Shown here piece by piece: positions 25,924 through 34,262 of a DNA stretch of 64,000 bases. Position numbers and translations under genes: made by a program. This DNA comes from CADEDH01 sp047974625. GTDB lineage: Bacteria > Actinomycetota > Acidimicrobiia > Acidimicrobiales > SZUA-35. Location: positions 62,001-126,000 of the forward strand of contig JBKECK010000045.1 in NCBI GenBank assembly GCA_047974625.1, read 5' to 3'. Position 1 is the first letter of the stretch. Each line of letters starts with the position of its first letter. The notes under the pieces were generated by a model, which was not told where the DNA came from, searched no databases, and saw only the letters and a program-made list of their open reading frames with translations.

Positions 25924-27062
25924 GCCTGCAGTCCTTTCGAGGCCACCGAGCGGAGGATCTCGGTGGTTCCGCCCCGGATGGTGAACGATGGGCCGGTGAG
26001 CACCGCGGCCGCCAGCATGCGTTCGAACAGGGACGCCGACTCGGGGCTCGGTTCGAGATCGACGAGTTCGAGGACCCGGGCGGTGATGTCCTGTTCGAAC
26101 CGGGTCCCCATCTCCTTGACCAGGGCGGATTCGACCGAGGGGGCGCCACCCTGGTCGATCATGCGGGCCACCGACAGGGACAGGTTCCGCAGGGTCCACC
26201 AGCGGGAGGTGGCCCACCCCAGGAACTCGGCGGCCCGGTCGCCCAGGGGGGTGCCGTGCTGCTCCCGCAGGAACTCCTCGACCACCCCGTAGGTGCTGAG
26301 CCAGCGGTCGGGGCCGCCCCGTTCGTAGGCCAGCTCGGAGGTGTTCTGGGCCCAACCCATGCCCACCTCGCCGAGCACCAGCTCGTCGGGCACGAACACG
26401 TCGGTCATCACGACCTCGTTGAAGCCGGCGCTCCCGTCGAGGAAGGGGATGCCGTTGATCTCCAGGCCCGGAGACGACAGGTCGATCAGCATCTGGGACA
26501 GGCCCTGGTGCTTGTTGCCGTCCTCCAACGGGGAGGTGCGGCACAGCACCACGAACCAGTCGTTCTCGTGGGCCCCGCTGGTCCAGATCTTGGTGCCGTT
26601 GACCAGCCAGCCGCCCTCGGCCCGGGTGGCCCGGGTGGACACCGAGGCCAGGTCACTGCCGGAGTCGGGTTCGCTCATGCCGATGGAGAACCCCAGCTCG
26701 CCCCGGCAGATCGGGGGCAGGAACCGTTCCTTCTGCTCGTCGGTGCCGAACCGGTTGATGATGGAGCCGGTCTGGCGGTCGGCCACCCAGTGGTAGCCCA
26801 CCGGAGCCCCCCACCGCAGCAGCTCCTCCACCACGATGAACCGGTCCACCGCCGTCCGGTCGTGGCCCCCGTATCGGGACGGCAGCGCCATCCCGATCCA
26901 GCCCCGGGCGGCCAGCTTCCGGGAGAATCCGGCGTCCTTGCCGGCCCCCATTCCAAGCGCTCTCGGGTAGGAGCCGGGCGGCAGTTCGTCGCTCAGGAAC
27001 TGGCGGACCTCGGCCTGGAGTTTGCGCTCCGACGCGGTCAGTTCGGTGGGGGTGAACCTCAT
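25920..27062 (-). CDS. Acyl-CoA dehydrogenase, large partner subunit
   Basis: 380 aa, FadE-type. Seen: 'LAARGWIGMALPSRYGGHDRT', 'GFSIGMSEPDSGSDLASVSTRAT' (FAD/substrate segment), 'WLVNGTKIWTSGAH', 'AYERGGPDRWL' with a Glu at the position used as base in this subgroup, and the ending 'TIRGGTTEILRSVASKGL'. First gene of the operon with the small dehydrogenase and an SDR, all joined by 4-base overlaps. Catalyses alpha,beta-desaturation of an acyl-CoA, passing electrons to ETF. Divergent from the hydrolase at 27243. Confidence 0.92.
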   Translation of the reverse strand: MRFTPTELTASERKLQAEVRQFLSDELPPGSYPRALGMGAGKDAGFSRKLAARGWIGMALPSRYGGHDRTAVDRFIVVEELLRWGAPVGYHWVADRQTGSIINRFGTDEQKERFLPPICRGELGFSIGMSEPDSGSDLASVSTRATRAEGGWLVNGTKIWTSGAHENDWFVVLCRTSPLEDGNKHQGLSQMLIDLSSPGLEINGIPFLDGSAGFNEVVMTDVFVPDELVLGEVGMGWAQNTSELAYERGGPDRWLSTYGVVEEFLREQHGTPLGDRAAEFLGWATSRWWTLRNLSLSVARMIDQGGAPSVESALVKEMGTRFEQDITARVLELVDLEPSPESASLFERMLAAAVLTGPSFTIRGGTTEILRSVASKGLQA

Positions 27063-27086
27063 CGCCGGTCAGTCTTTCATGCCGCC

Positions 27087-27121
27087 CAGCACGGCCTCCA
27101 GCCGGTGTCAGCACGGCCTCC
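27087..27121. repeat. Direct repeat in a divergent promoter region (possible operator)
   Basis: CAGCACGGCCTCC occurs at 27087-27099 and again at 27109-27121, a 22-base period of about two helical turns, just upstream of the acyl-CoA dehydrogenase start and inside the divergent region. No regulator gene is adjacent. Confidence 0.4.
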
Positions 27122-27242
27122 GGTTGGGGGAATCGGTTTCACCAGGACGGTCCCGGACCGGAGCCGGGGTCACCGGTGTGACTAAGCTGTGGCGCCGGTC
27201 GGCAGAAATCGAACATGGCTTCGGGATTCGAGGTGGAGGAAC

Positions 27243-28109
27243 ATGTACCTGCAGTGGGCGATCGGCGACGCCGTCATCACATCGGTACCCGAATCCGAGA
27301 CACCGACCTCGCCTCGGTTCCTGTTCTCGGAGCTGTCCAAGGCCGACGTCCTGGCCCGGGCCGAGGCGGCCCCGTGGCTGAGACCCCATTTCGTGAGCGT
27401 CGACGGCTACCTCCTGCAGACCATCCAGTGCCTGGTGGTGGAGTACCGGGATCTGGTCATCGCGGTCGACACCTGTGTGGGCAACCACAAACGGCGATCC
27501 AACCCGGGCTGGAACGATCTGCGGGGCCCGTGTCTGGACGACCTGGCCGAGGCCGGGTTCCCGCCTGAACGGTTCACCCATGTGGTGTGCACCCACCTCC
27601 ACGTCGATCATGTCGGCTGGAACACCCGCCTGGTGGGCGACGAGTGGGTGCCCACCTTCCCCAACGCCCGCTACCTGTTCGTCGACCCCGAGTTCCAGCA
27701 CTGGAGGGCCGAGGCGTCGGTGTTCGACGGGGAGGACCCCTTCGGGGATTCGGTCCGCCCGATCGCCGACGCCGGCCTGGCCGACCTGGTCGAGCCCGAT
27801 CATCGGATCGTCGACGGGATCCGGCTCGTGCCCACCGTGGGGCACACCCCGGGCCATGTTTCGGTGGTGATCGAGTCGGACGGGGCCCGGGCGATCATCA
27901 CCGGCGACATGGTGCACAGCCCCCTCCAGATCGCGGATCCGAACCTGTCCTCCAGCTTCGACTCCGACCCGGACCAGGCCCGGGCCACCCGGGTCGGGGT
28001 GTTCCCGGACTGGGCGGACGGCCGGACCGTCGTGATCGGCACCCACTTCGGGGCCCCCACCGGGGCCACCATGGTGCCCGACGGCGCCGGCTACCGCCTC
28101 GAGGTCTGA
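27243..28109 (+). CDS. Metallo-beta-lactamase-fold hydrolase
   Basis: 288 aa. Seen: the metal motif HLHVDH (118-123, HxHxDH), a further His in 'PTVGHTPGHVSV', the bridging Asp in 'IITGDMVHSP' and a final His in 'TVVIGTHFGAP', the complete dinuclear site. Lactonase, thioesterase or quorum-quenching-like activities are common in this group. The ATG at 27243 has GGAGGA three bases upstream; starting further upstream would add only a low-quality tail. A possible -10 (TAAGCT, 27183) lies about 60 bases upstream. Confidence 0.9.
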   Translation: MYLQWAIGDAVITSVPESETPTSPRFLFSELSKADVLARAEAAPWLRPHFVSVDGYLLQTIQCLVVEYRDLVIAVDTCVGNHKRRSNPGWNDLRGPCLDDLAEAGFPPERFTHVVCTHLHVDHVGWNTRLVGDEWVPTFPNARYLFVDPEFQHWRAEASVFDGEDPFGDSVRPIADAGLADLVEPDHRIVDGIRLVPTVGHTPGHVSVVIESDGARAIITGDMVHSPLQIADPNLSSSFDSDPDQARATRVGVFPDWADGRTVVIGTHFGAPTGATMVPDGAGYRLEV

Positions 28110-28142
28110 GCGCCCGCCACCGCCCTACATCCGCCACCGCCT

Positions 28143-28943
28143 TTACATGGTGAACCGGAGGTTGCGGGCGGCGATGTCACCCCAGGTGGCGTCGCCGGTC
28201 CAGGAGATGTCGCCCCGGTCGATGACGGCTTGGGGGTCGAGCCGGCCGCAGGCCAGCATGATGAAGGTGGTGGAGTCGGTGGTGACGGTGACGTCCGGGT
28301 CGGGCAGGTCGTGCACCCGGGTGGCCCGGCCCTCGACGGCCACGTCGATGTCCCGCTTGACCGGACCGGTCAGGTGGAACCGGATGGTCATCGGGTCGGG
28401 CAGGGCGATCTTCCGGCCCACGATGTAGCCGATCGAGTCGTCCACCTCGTCGAGGGAGCGGACGGCGTCGGGGCCGTCGTCCACGGTCGGGCGGGCTAGG
28501 GGCAGGCACATGTCCCTCTGGTGGACCCAGAAGTCGAAGGTACGGATGTCCATGAACCGCTGGTAGGTCGCCGGCCCCACCGGTGTGCCGCTGGCGTGGG
28601 CGAACTGTTCGTCGGTGGTTTCGGCCAGCTGGCCCCGCCGGGCGTCCAACAGGCCGCGGACGCTGGCGGTCAGCTCCCCGATCGACCACGGTTCGGCGGT
28701 GTCGATGTACTCCTGCATCCGGGCGAACGGGGGGTTGACGTCGTCGTCGGTGGGGCGCCAGCCGTCGAGCACGTGCTCGACCGCGGCCAGGTGGGTGACG
28801 ACCCCCCGCACCGTCCAGTCCGGGCACAGCGACTGCACCGCCCACTGGGCCTCGGGCAGGCTCTCGATCAACGCCTGGAGCTGGTCGAAACAACCGAGCA
28901 GGTTGTTGCGGGTCTGGTCGGGGGTCAGGGGTGGCGTGGCCAC
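28143..28943 (-). CDS. Maleylpyruvate isomerase-like / DinB-like protein (TIGR03083 family)
   Basis: 266 aa. The N-terminal four-helix mycothiol-dependent domain ('LPEAQWAVQSLCPDWTVRGV' near 28-47, 'VVTHLAAVEHVLDGW') carries conserved His residues; the C-terminal alpha/beta part ends 'LDPQAVIDRGDISWTGDATWG', an SCP-like segment. Family members use mycothiol or bind metal for isomerisation or detoxification. GTG start at 28943 with GGAGA upstream. Last gene of the long operon beginning at 35056, 98 bases after the SDR. Confidence 0.82.
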   Translation of the reverse strand: MATPPLTPDQTRNNLLGCFDQLQALIESLPEAQWAVQSLCPDWTVRGVVTHLAAVEHVLDGWRPTDDDVNPPFARMQEYIDTAEPWSIGELTASVRGLLDARRGQLAETTDEQFAHASGTPVGPATYQRFMDIRTFDFWVHQRDMCLPLARPTVDDGPDAVRSLDEVDDSIGYIVGRKIALPDPMTIRFHLTGPVKRDIDVAVEGRATRVHDLPDPDVTVTTDSTTFIMLACGRLDPQAVIDRGDISWTGDATWGDIAARNLRFTM

Positions 28944-29041
28944 GATCGTGTCTCCTGGGTCATGGCGGTGGGACAGGCAGCCATGCTGCCAGCTGGCGCC
29001 GGCCCCGGACCAGCTTGGCGGGCGATCGGGTGGGCGGGCCC

Positions 29042-29806
29042 TCAGGCCCGGGACGCGCCCCCGTCGACGGTGATGCTGGTGCCTGACACGTGCGACGCCC
29101 GGGGGGAGGCCAGGAAGGCGACAACGTCGGCCACCTGCTCCGGGGTGCCCGGCGGTGGGTCCCGCGGGATCAGTTCGTCCCATCGCTCCGGGTTGCCGAA
29201 GCGGCGCTCGGCCTGGCCCCTCAGCATCGTCTCCAGCCGCTGGGTCATGATCAGGCCCGGGTTGACGGCCACCACCCTGACCCCGGTGCGGGCCGTGTCG
29301 CCCCCCAGGGCGCGGGTGAACCCCACCAGGGCGGAGTTGCCGGCCGCGCCGGCCAGGTAGCCGGGACGGGGCTGGACGGCGGCGGCGCCGATCACGTTGA
29401 CGATGGCCCCGTCGCCCCTCCCGATCATCTGGGGCAGGACCAGGCGGGTCAGGTTGATGTAGCCGAACACCTTCAGCTCCCACGATTGGCGCCAGCGGGC
29501 CTCGTCCACGGCGGCCAGGTCACCCGGGGGGACGGCCCCGGCGTTGTTGACCAGGATGTCGATGGTGCCCACCACGTCGACCAGGGCGGCTTGGCGGTGG
29601 CTGACCGACAGGTCGGTGGCGTGACTGGTCACCCCGACCCGGTAGTCGGTGCGGATGAGGCGGACCGCCTCCTTGAGGCGGTGGACGTCGCGGGCGGCCA
29701 GGGCCACGTCGCAGCCCTCGGCGGCCAGGGCCCGGGCGCAGGCCAGGCCGATCCCCTGGGACGCCCCGGTGATCAGCGCCCGTTTGCCCCTCAGCTCCAG
29801 ATCCAT
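29042..29806 (-). CDS. SDR-family protein with altered catalytic residues
   Basis: 254 aa. The Rossmann motif 'ITGASQGIG' and NNAG (87-90) are intact, but the catalytic segment reads 'NVIGAAAVQPRPGYLAGAAG': Tyr150 is present, the lysine of YxxxK is Ala154, and the catalytic Ser position is not Ser. This 'YLAGAAGN' pattern recurs in a recognisable SDR subgroup, so it is a family trait rather than a sequence error. It may use another base or serve a binding role. It lies 19 bases downstream of the MFS gene, same operon. Confidence 0.83.
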   Translation of the reverse strand: MDLELRGKRALITGASQGIGLACARALAAEGCDVALAARDVHRLKEAVRLIRTDYRVGVTSHATDLSVSHRQAALVDVVGTIDILVNNAGAVPPGDLAAVDEARWRQSWELKVFGYINLTRLVLPQMIGRGDGAIVNVIGAAAVQPRPGYLAGAAGNSALVGFTRALGGDTARTGVRVVAVNPGLIMTQRLETMLRGQAERRFGNPERWDELIPRDPPPGTPEQVADVVAFLASPRASHVSGTSITVDGGASRA

Positions 29807-29825
29807 CGCCCGAGGTTATCGACGC

Positions 29826-31136
29826 TCAGCCGGGCGCCGGGGCGTCGGCCGGGGGCTTAGGAGCCCGGGCCAGTTCGATGATGGCCGCCGCGGCCAGGGT
29901 CAGGACCGACCCCACCGTGAACGGGAGGGCGTAGCTGCCGCTGCGGTCCTCCATCCAGCCCATGGCCAACGGGCCGAGCCCGCTGCCGACCTGACCGGCC
30001 AGGGCGACCACCCCGTAGATGGTGCCCATGGAGACGAGGCCGAACAGTTCGGCCACGATCAGGGTCTGCATCATGTACACGTTGCCGATCGTGAACCCGA
30101 TCACCATCACGAGGGCGACACTGGCGGCCCGGGAGTCGACGGCCAGGAGGCCGAGGACGGCCAGGGCCTGGACCACGAACAGGCCGGAGGTGAGGTGCCG
30201 CTTGTCGAGCCGGTCGGCCACCATTCCGACCGCGAACCGGGCGATGATGCTACCCATGGCGGTGGTGCTCAGGGTGAGGGCGGCCGCGTTGGCCGAGCCC
30301 ATCCGGTCGGTGAGGAAGGCGATCTGGTGGAGCACGAACCCGGTCTGGGCCAGGAGCACGAACAGGAACGACACCAGGATCGACCAGAAGGCCACCGTCC
30401 GGGCGGCCTCGCCCCGGGTCCAGATCCGGCGTTGGACCCGCTCGTCCTGGACTCCGCCGGTGGCCGCCGGGTCGGGGCGTCCGGCGTCGGGGGTGAGGCC
30501 GACCTCGGCCGGGTCCCACACCAGCACGGTGGTGACGATCGGCAGCCCGACCAGGACCACCAGCAGACCCATGATCGGGGCGGCCAGGGCGATTCCGCCC
30601 TCCCCGATCATCCAGGTGCCGACCGGGCTGAGCACGACCCCGCCGAGGGAGATCCCGGTGGAGCTGATGCTCATGGCCTTGGCCCGTTTGGTGATGAACC
30701 AGCGGGCCATGATCGAGTTGACGCACACATTGCCCGCCATCCCGAAGGCGACCGCCTGGACCAGGTAGCAGAGGTACAGCATCCACAGCTCGTCCACCCA
30801 CCGCAGGGAGGTGGTGGCGGCGGCCAGGAGGAGCACCCCGGCGGTCATGAACCGGATCGGGCCGTGCCGGTCCACCATGGGGCCGACGACGAGGCCGGTC
30901 AGGCCGGACACCGAGAAGTAGAGGCCGGTGGCCCCCGACACCGCCGTGTTCGACCACCCGTGCTCCTCCTGGAGGGGGTCGAGGAAGACGGCGAGGCCGT
31001 AGTAGCCGACCCCGACGGTGGCGAACATGACGACGGCTAGGCCGATGGCCACCCACCAGCCGTAGTGGATCCGGTCGGGCAGGACGGCCAAGCCCGGCAC
31101 CCGCCGGGGAGGCATCGTCGTCGGGGCTCGGCTCAC
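29826..31136 (-). CDS. MFS transporter (monocarboxylate/OFA-like)
   Basis: 436 aa with about twelve transmembrane helices in two groups, separated by a hydrophilic loop (about 205-235). Seen: 'GLVVGPMVDRHGPIRFM', the loop 2-3 motif of the major facilitator superfamily, and 'FAVGMVADRLDKRHL' in the second half. The closest match in style is the oxalate/formate or monocarboxylate antiporter group. GTG start 10 bases after the MaoC-like gene, so it is in the same operon; it probably imports the carboxylic acid substrate degraded by the other products. Confidence 0.87.
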   Translation of the reverse strand: MSRAPTTMPPRRVPGLAVLPDRIHYGWWVAIGLAVVMFATVGVGYYGLAVFLDPLQEEHGWSNTAVSGATGLYFSVSGLTGLVVGPMVDRHGPIRFMTAGVLLLAAATTSLRWVDELWMLYLCYLVQAVAFGMAGNVCVNSIMARWFITKRAKAMSISSTGISLGGVVLSPVGTWMIGEGGIALAAPIMGLLVVLVGLPIVTTVLVWDPAEVGLTPDAGRPDPAATGGVQDERVQRRIWTRGEAARTVAFWSILVSFLFVLLAQTGFVLHQIAFLTDRMGSANAAALTLSTTAMGSIIARFAVGMVADRLDKRHLTSGLFVVQALAVLGLLAVDSRAASVALVMVIGFTIGNVYMMQTLIVAELFGLVSMGTIYGVVALAGQVGSGLGPLAMGWMEDRSGSYALPFTVGSVLTLAAAAIIELARAPKPPADAPAPG

Positions 31137-31146
31137 GGTCCCCGGC

Positions 31147-31554
31147 TTAGTCGAAGGCCACGATCGCGGTACCCATCACCCCGGTGCGGCCCTCTTCGGT
31201 GGTGAGGGTAAGGTCCACTTCGGCGGTGCGGGCGTCGTCGTCGACGTCGGTCACCGCACCGGAGATGGTGGGCGTGGTGCCCACCACGACATGGCCCCGG
31301 AAGACGGTGTCGAGCGAGCGAATGGTGGCCCCCGGGGCCCACCGGTGGATCATGGCGGCCAGGAGGGCCTGGCTCATGATGCCGGGGACGAGGGCGCCGG
31401 GGAGCCCCTCGGCCCGGGCCGCCTCGTGGCTGGTGAAGCGGGGGAACCGCTGGTTGGCGGCGGTGGCGAACGCCTCCACCTTCTCCATCGACACGTCGGG
31501 TTGTTCGTAGGGCAGCTCGTCGCCGAGCTCCACGTCTTCGAACCGGGTCACCAT
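31147..31554 (-). CDS. MaoC-like dehydratase (hot-dog fold)
   Basis: 135 aa single hot-dog domain. Seen: 'FEDVELGDELP' start, 'ALVPGIMSQALLAAMIHRWAPG' (positions about 55-75; the usual hydratase motif has Asp and His here, and His71 is present), and 'TVFRGHVVVGTTP'. Its ATG shares one base with the upstream stop (TGATG). With the preceding MaoC-N protein it probably forms a heteromeric enoyl-CoA hydratase like ChsH1-ChsH2. Confidence 0.86.
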   Translation of the reverse strand: MVTRFEDVELGDELPYEQPDVSMEKVEAFATAANQRFPRFTSHEAARAEGLPGALVPGIMSQALLAAMIHRWAPGATIRSLDTVFRGHVVVGTTPTISGAVTDVDDDARTAEVDLTLTTEEGRTGVMGTAIVAFD

Positions 31555-32009
31555 CAGCCCTCCTCCAGACCGGACCAGATCATCCGCCAGTCCACCTCGG
31601 CCACCGGCCGGTCGTCGGCGTCGGTGAAGCTGGTGCGCTGGACCACGAAGACCATGGTTCCCGAGCGGCCCGTCTTGGCGTAGACGTCCGCGATGGTGGC
31701 CCGGGCGGTGAGGGTCTCCCCCGGTCGGACCGGCTGATGGATCGCCACCGCCTTGCCCCCGTCCACACTGGTCCGGCCGATGCGGGGGAACCCCTCGGGC
31801 ACCACCCGACCGGTGACCAGGTGGGTGGTGAAGGTGGGGTGGGCTTGGAAGTCGGGGTGGTCGGGGTCGATGAAGCGGGGATCGGTCTCCCCCACCGCGT
31901 TGGCCCAGGTCAGGATGCGGTCGGGTTCGACCTCGAAGGTGGCGATGTCGAACTCCTCCCCCACCCAGGTGGAGCGGATCTCGTCGAGCTGACGGTCGAG
32001 ATCGGTCAC
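31554..32009 (-). CDS. MaoC N-terminal-type dehydratase subunit (FAS1-like)
   Basis: 151 aa. Seen: 'VEPDRILTWANAVGETDPRF' near residue 27, 'HPTFTTHLVTGR' and 'GKAVAIHQPVRPGETLTARA', the profile of the MaoC_dehydrat_N hot-dog domain. Such subunits bind the acyl-CoA while the partner supplies the catalytic Asp/His. The GTG at 32009 overlaps the PHP gene (GTGA). Overlap with the next MaoC gene supports a 1:1 complex. Confidence 0.86.
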   Translation of the reverse strand: MTDLDRQLDEIRSTWVGEEFDIATFEVEPDRILTWANAVGETDPRFIDPDHPDFQAHPTFTTHLVTGRVVPEGFPRIGRTSVDGGKAVAIHQPVRPGETLTARATIADVYAKTGRSGTMVFVVQRTSFTDADDRPVAEVDWRMIWSGLEEG

Positions 32010-32659
32010 GAGGCGAGTACCTCCACAGAACCCTCCTTGAGGTTGACGGGACGGAACCGGCCGCCCCTGAGGGCGGCGACCAGGTCCCCGATGGTGGTGA
32101 TGTCGTCGTCGAACTGGGTGGCGCAGTAGCCGATCCGGCTGACGATATGGCTGTCGCTGCCGCCGAACATGCGGTACCCGTACCGGCCGGCCTCGGCGAT
32201 GGACAGGTCGTCCTCCCCGGGGATGCTCCCCCCGTTGAGGACCTCGACGGTGTGGACCCCGTCCACGGGGCCCTTGGTGGCGTAGTGGGCGAACAGGCCC
32301 ACGTTCTTGCGGCCGGGATGGCAGGGGGCGGCGAACGCCCCGGTGGCCTCGGCCGCCTCCAGCAGTTCGGGCAGGGGGATGTCGAGACGGGTGAAGTCGA
32401 TCCGTCGGGTCAGGTCGTCGGTGACCCCGAACACGAGCACGTGGCCGTAGTCGGTCTCCACCTCGGCCGCCTTGAGGATGACGAGGCCGTACTCCTCGGC
32501 CAGGTCGGTGTAGTCGCTCTCGTCGTCCCACTGGCGGTGCTCGGTGAGGACGAAGCCGTCGAGGGGCACGTCCTTCTTGGCGATCCACTGGCAGTAGTTG
32601 GCTACCTTGGCCCGGCCGTCGTCGGAGCGGACCGAATGGGTGTGCAGGTCGAGGATCAT
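32006..32659 (-). CDS. PHP-domain metal-dependent hydrolase
   Basis: 217 aa. Seen: the PHP motif 'LDLHTHSVRSDDGR' (residues 3-16), 'LTEHRQWDD', a Glu in 'KAAEVETDYGHVLVFG', 'PCHPGRKN' and 'FGGSDSH' near the end, together giving the trinuclear metal site. PHP proteins cleave phosphoesters (histidinol phosphatase, polymerase-associated or nucleotidase types). The ATG at 32659 overlaps the DUF35 gene. Its presence between DUF35 and MaoC genes is unusual, and its substrate is unknown. Confidence 0.87.
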   Translation of the reverse strand: MILDLHTHSVRSDDGRAKVANYCQWIAKKDVPLDGFVLTEHRQWDDESDYTDLAEEYGLVILKAAEVETDYGHVLVFGVTDDLTRRIDFTRLDIPLPELLEAAEATGAFAAPCHPGRKNVGLFAHYATKGPVDGVHTVEVLNGGSIPGEDDLSIAEAGRYGYRMFGGSDSHIVSRIGYCATQFDDDITTIGDLVAALRGGRFRPVNLKEGSVEVLAS

Positions 32660-33090
32660 GCCGGGGCGAACACCGGTACCGCGTAGGCGGCGTCGTCGGC
32701 CCGGTCGGCGTGCTCCCGGTCGACGGGCACGAACCGGGCCGTCACCGCCATCCCGACGGTGACGGTGTCGGGGTCGCAGTCGACGATGTTGGTGAGCAGG
32801 CGGGGGCCCTCGTCGAGTTCGACGTAGGCCAGCACGTAGGGGCAGGCCTCGGCGAACCCCGGGGTCTGGTTCTGGTTGGTGACGGTGAAGGTGACCACCC
32901 GGCCCCGGCCGGAGGCGACGAAGGAGTCCGGGGTGCCGCCGAGGCAGCTGACGCACACCCCACGGGGCGGGTGCTGGACCACCCCGCACGACGCGCAGCG
33001 CTGGAGCACCAGTTCGCCCCGGCCCGCGCCCTCCCAGTAGCCCCGGGTCTCCCACGACGCGGTGGGTTCGGGATGGCTGATCTCGGTCAT
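32656..33090 (-). CDS. DUF35 protein (zinc ribbon plus OB-fold), second copy
   Basis: 144 aa. Zinc ribbon Cys32, Cys35, Cys46, Cys49, then OB-fold ('GRVVTFTVTNQNQTPGF', 'VLAYVELDEGPRLLTNIV'). It has the same architecture as the DUF35 gene at 4011 but is clearly divergent. ATG 33090 overlaps the thiolase-like gene stop. Expected to be the obligate partner of that protein. Confidence 0.9.
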   Translation of the reverse strand: MTEISHPEPTASWETRGYWEGAGRGELVLQRCASCGVVQHPPRGVCVSCLGGTPDSFVASGRGRVVTFTVTNQNQTPGFAEACPYVLAYVELDEGPRLLTNIVDCDPDTVTVGMAVTARFVPVDREHADRADDAAYAVPVFAPA

Positions 33091-34262
33091 CGGTCTCTCC
33101 CCAGGATGAGGGTGGCGCCGGAGTGTTTGTCGCCGATGGTGCCGCCGGTCCCGTGGACGCAGGCCAGTTCGGCGCCGGCCACCTGGCGGTCGCCGCCCTG
33201 GTGGCGGAGCTGCCGGGTGGCCTCGATGACCAGGAAGATGCCCCGCATGCCGGGATGGTTGGACGACAGGCCGCCACCGTCGAGGTTGACGGGGAGGTGG
33301 CCGCCGAGGCCGATCCCGCCGTTCTCCACGAAGGCCCCGCCCTCCCCGGGTTTGCAGAACCCGAGGTTCTCCAGGGTGGCCAGCACGGTGATGGTGAACG
33401 AGTCGTAGATCATGGCCAGATCGATGTCGGCCCGATCCACCCCGGCCATGGCGAAGGCCCGCTCCCCGGACTGGCGGGCGGCGATGGTCATCAGATCGGT
33501 GGCCCCGATGCCCTGGTGGGTGACGGCCTCGCCGGCCCCGAGGAGCAGGACCGGGTCGGAGGCGAGGTCACGGGCCCGGTCGGCCGAGGTGACCACCACC
33601 GCGCCGCCACCGTCGCTGATGATGCAGCAGTCGAGCAGGTGGAGGGGGGTGGAGATCATCCGGCTGGCCAGGACGTCGTCGACCGTGATCGGCTGGCGCA
33701 TCTTGGCCTGGGGGTTGAGGCCGGCGTGGCGGCGCATGGTGACGGCGATCTCGGCCAGCTGCTCGGAGGTGGTGCCGTAGGTGGCCATGTGCTGCTGGGC
33801 GTACAGGGCGTAGCTGCCCACCGTGGTCATCCCGTAGGGGACCACGAACGCCTCGTCTGGCTTGGCCGCCCGGCCCCGGCCGCCGGTGCCGATGGCCACC
33901 GAGTTGGAGGCCGCCGTCGATCCGTAGAGGACGAGGGCGACCTGGCACAGGCCGGCCGAGATGGCGGCTGCGGCGTGGGTCACGTGAGCCACGAACGACG
34001 AGCCCCCGATATTGGTACCGTCCACGTAGTCGGGGTGGATGTCGAGGTATTCGGCCAGGTCGACGATGCCCATCATGCCCATGGTCATCGACGCCCCGAA
34101 CAGGCCGTCGACGTCGTCGAGGGTGAGGCCGGCGTCGTCCAGGGCGCCCTTGGCGCACTCGGCCATGATCTGGAACTCGGTCTTGTCCGGCGAGAACCGC
34201 GACGGGTGTTCGTAGACCCCGGCGATGGCGATGTTCCCGCTCAGGCTACTCGTCGGGCTCAT
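33087..34262 (-). CDS. Thiolase-superfamily protein lacking the nucleophilic Cys, second copy
   Basis: 391 aa. Where thiolases have the acylated Cys there is 'DGTNIGGSSFVAHV' (Gly86-Gly87). A Tyr is kept in 'MIYDSFTI', while the second Ltp2-type tyrosine region reads 'GGGLSSNHPGMRG' without Tyr, so this copy differs from the one at 4460 and resembles the Ltp3/Ltp4 group more. With DUF35 and two MaoC-like subunits it reconstructs a hydration/carbon-carbon-cleavage module similar to ChsH1-ChsH2-Ltp2. ATG 34262 overlaps the hydrolase stop. Activity is inferred. Confidence 0.85.
   Translation of the reverse strand: MSPTSSLSGNIAIAGVYEHPSRFSPDKTEFQIMAECAKGALDDAGLTLDDVDGLFGASMTMGMMGIVDLAEYLDIHPDYVDGTNIGGSSFVAHVTHAAAAISAGLCQVALVLYGSTAASNSVAIGTGGRGRAAKPDEAFVVPYGMTTVGSYALYAQQHMATYGTTSEQLAEIAVTMRRHAGLNPQAKMRQPITVDDVLASRMISTPLHLLDCCIISDGGGAVVVTSADRARDLASDPVLLLGAGEAVTHQGIGATDLMTIAARQSGERAFAMAGVDRADIDLAMIYDSFTITVLATLENLGFCKPGEGGAFVENGGIGLGGHLPVNLDGGGLSSNHPGMRGIFLVIEATRQLRHQGGDRQVAGAELACVHGTGGTIGDKHSGATLILGRDR

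Noticed and set aside
29042..29806. Catalytic lysine lost by sequence error in the SDR.
   Set aside because: The whole segment is consistent in frame and matches a recurring YxAGxxGN subgroup pattern, so it is probably genuine.
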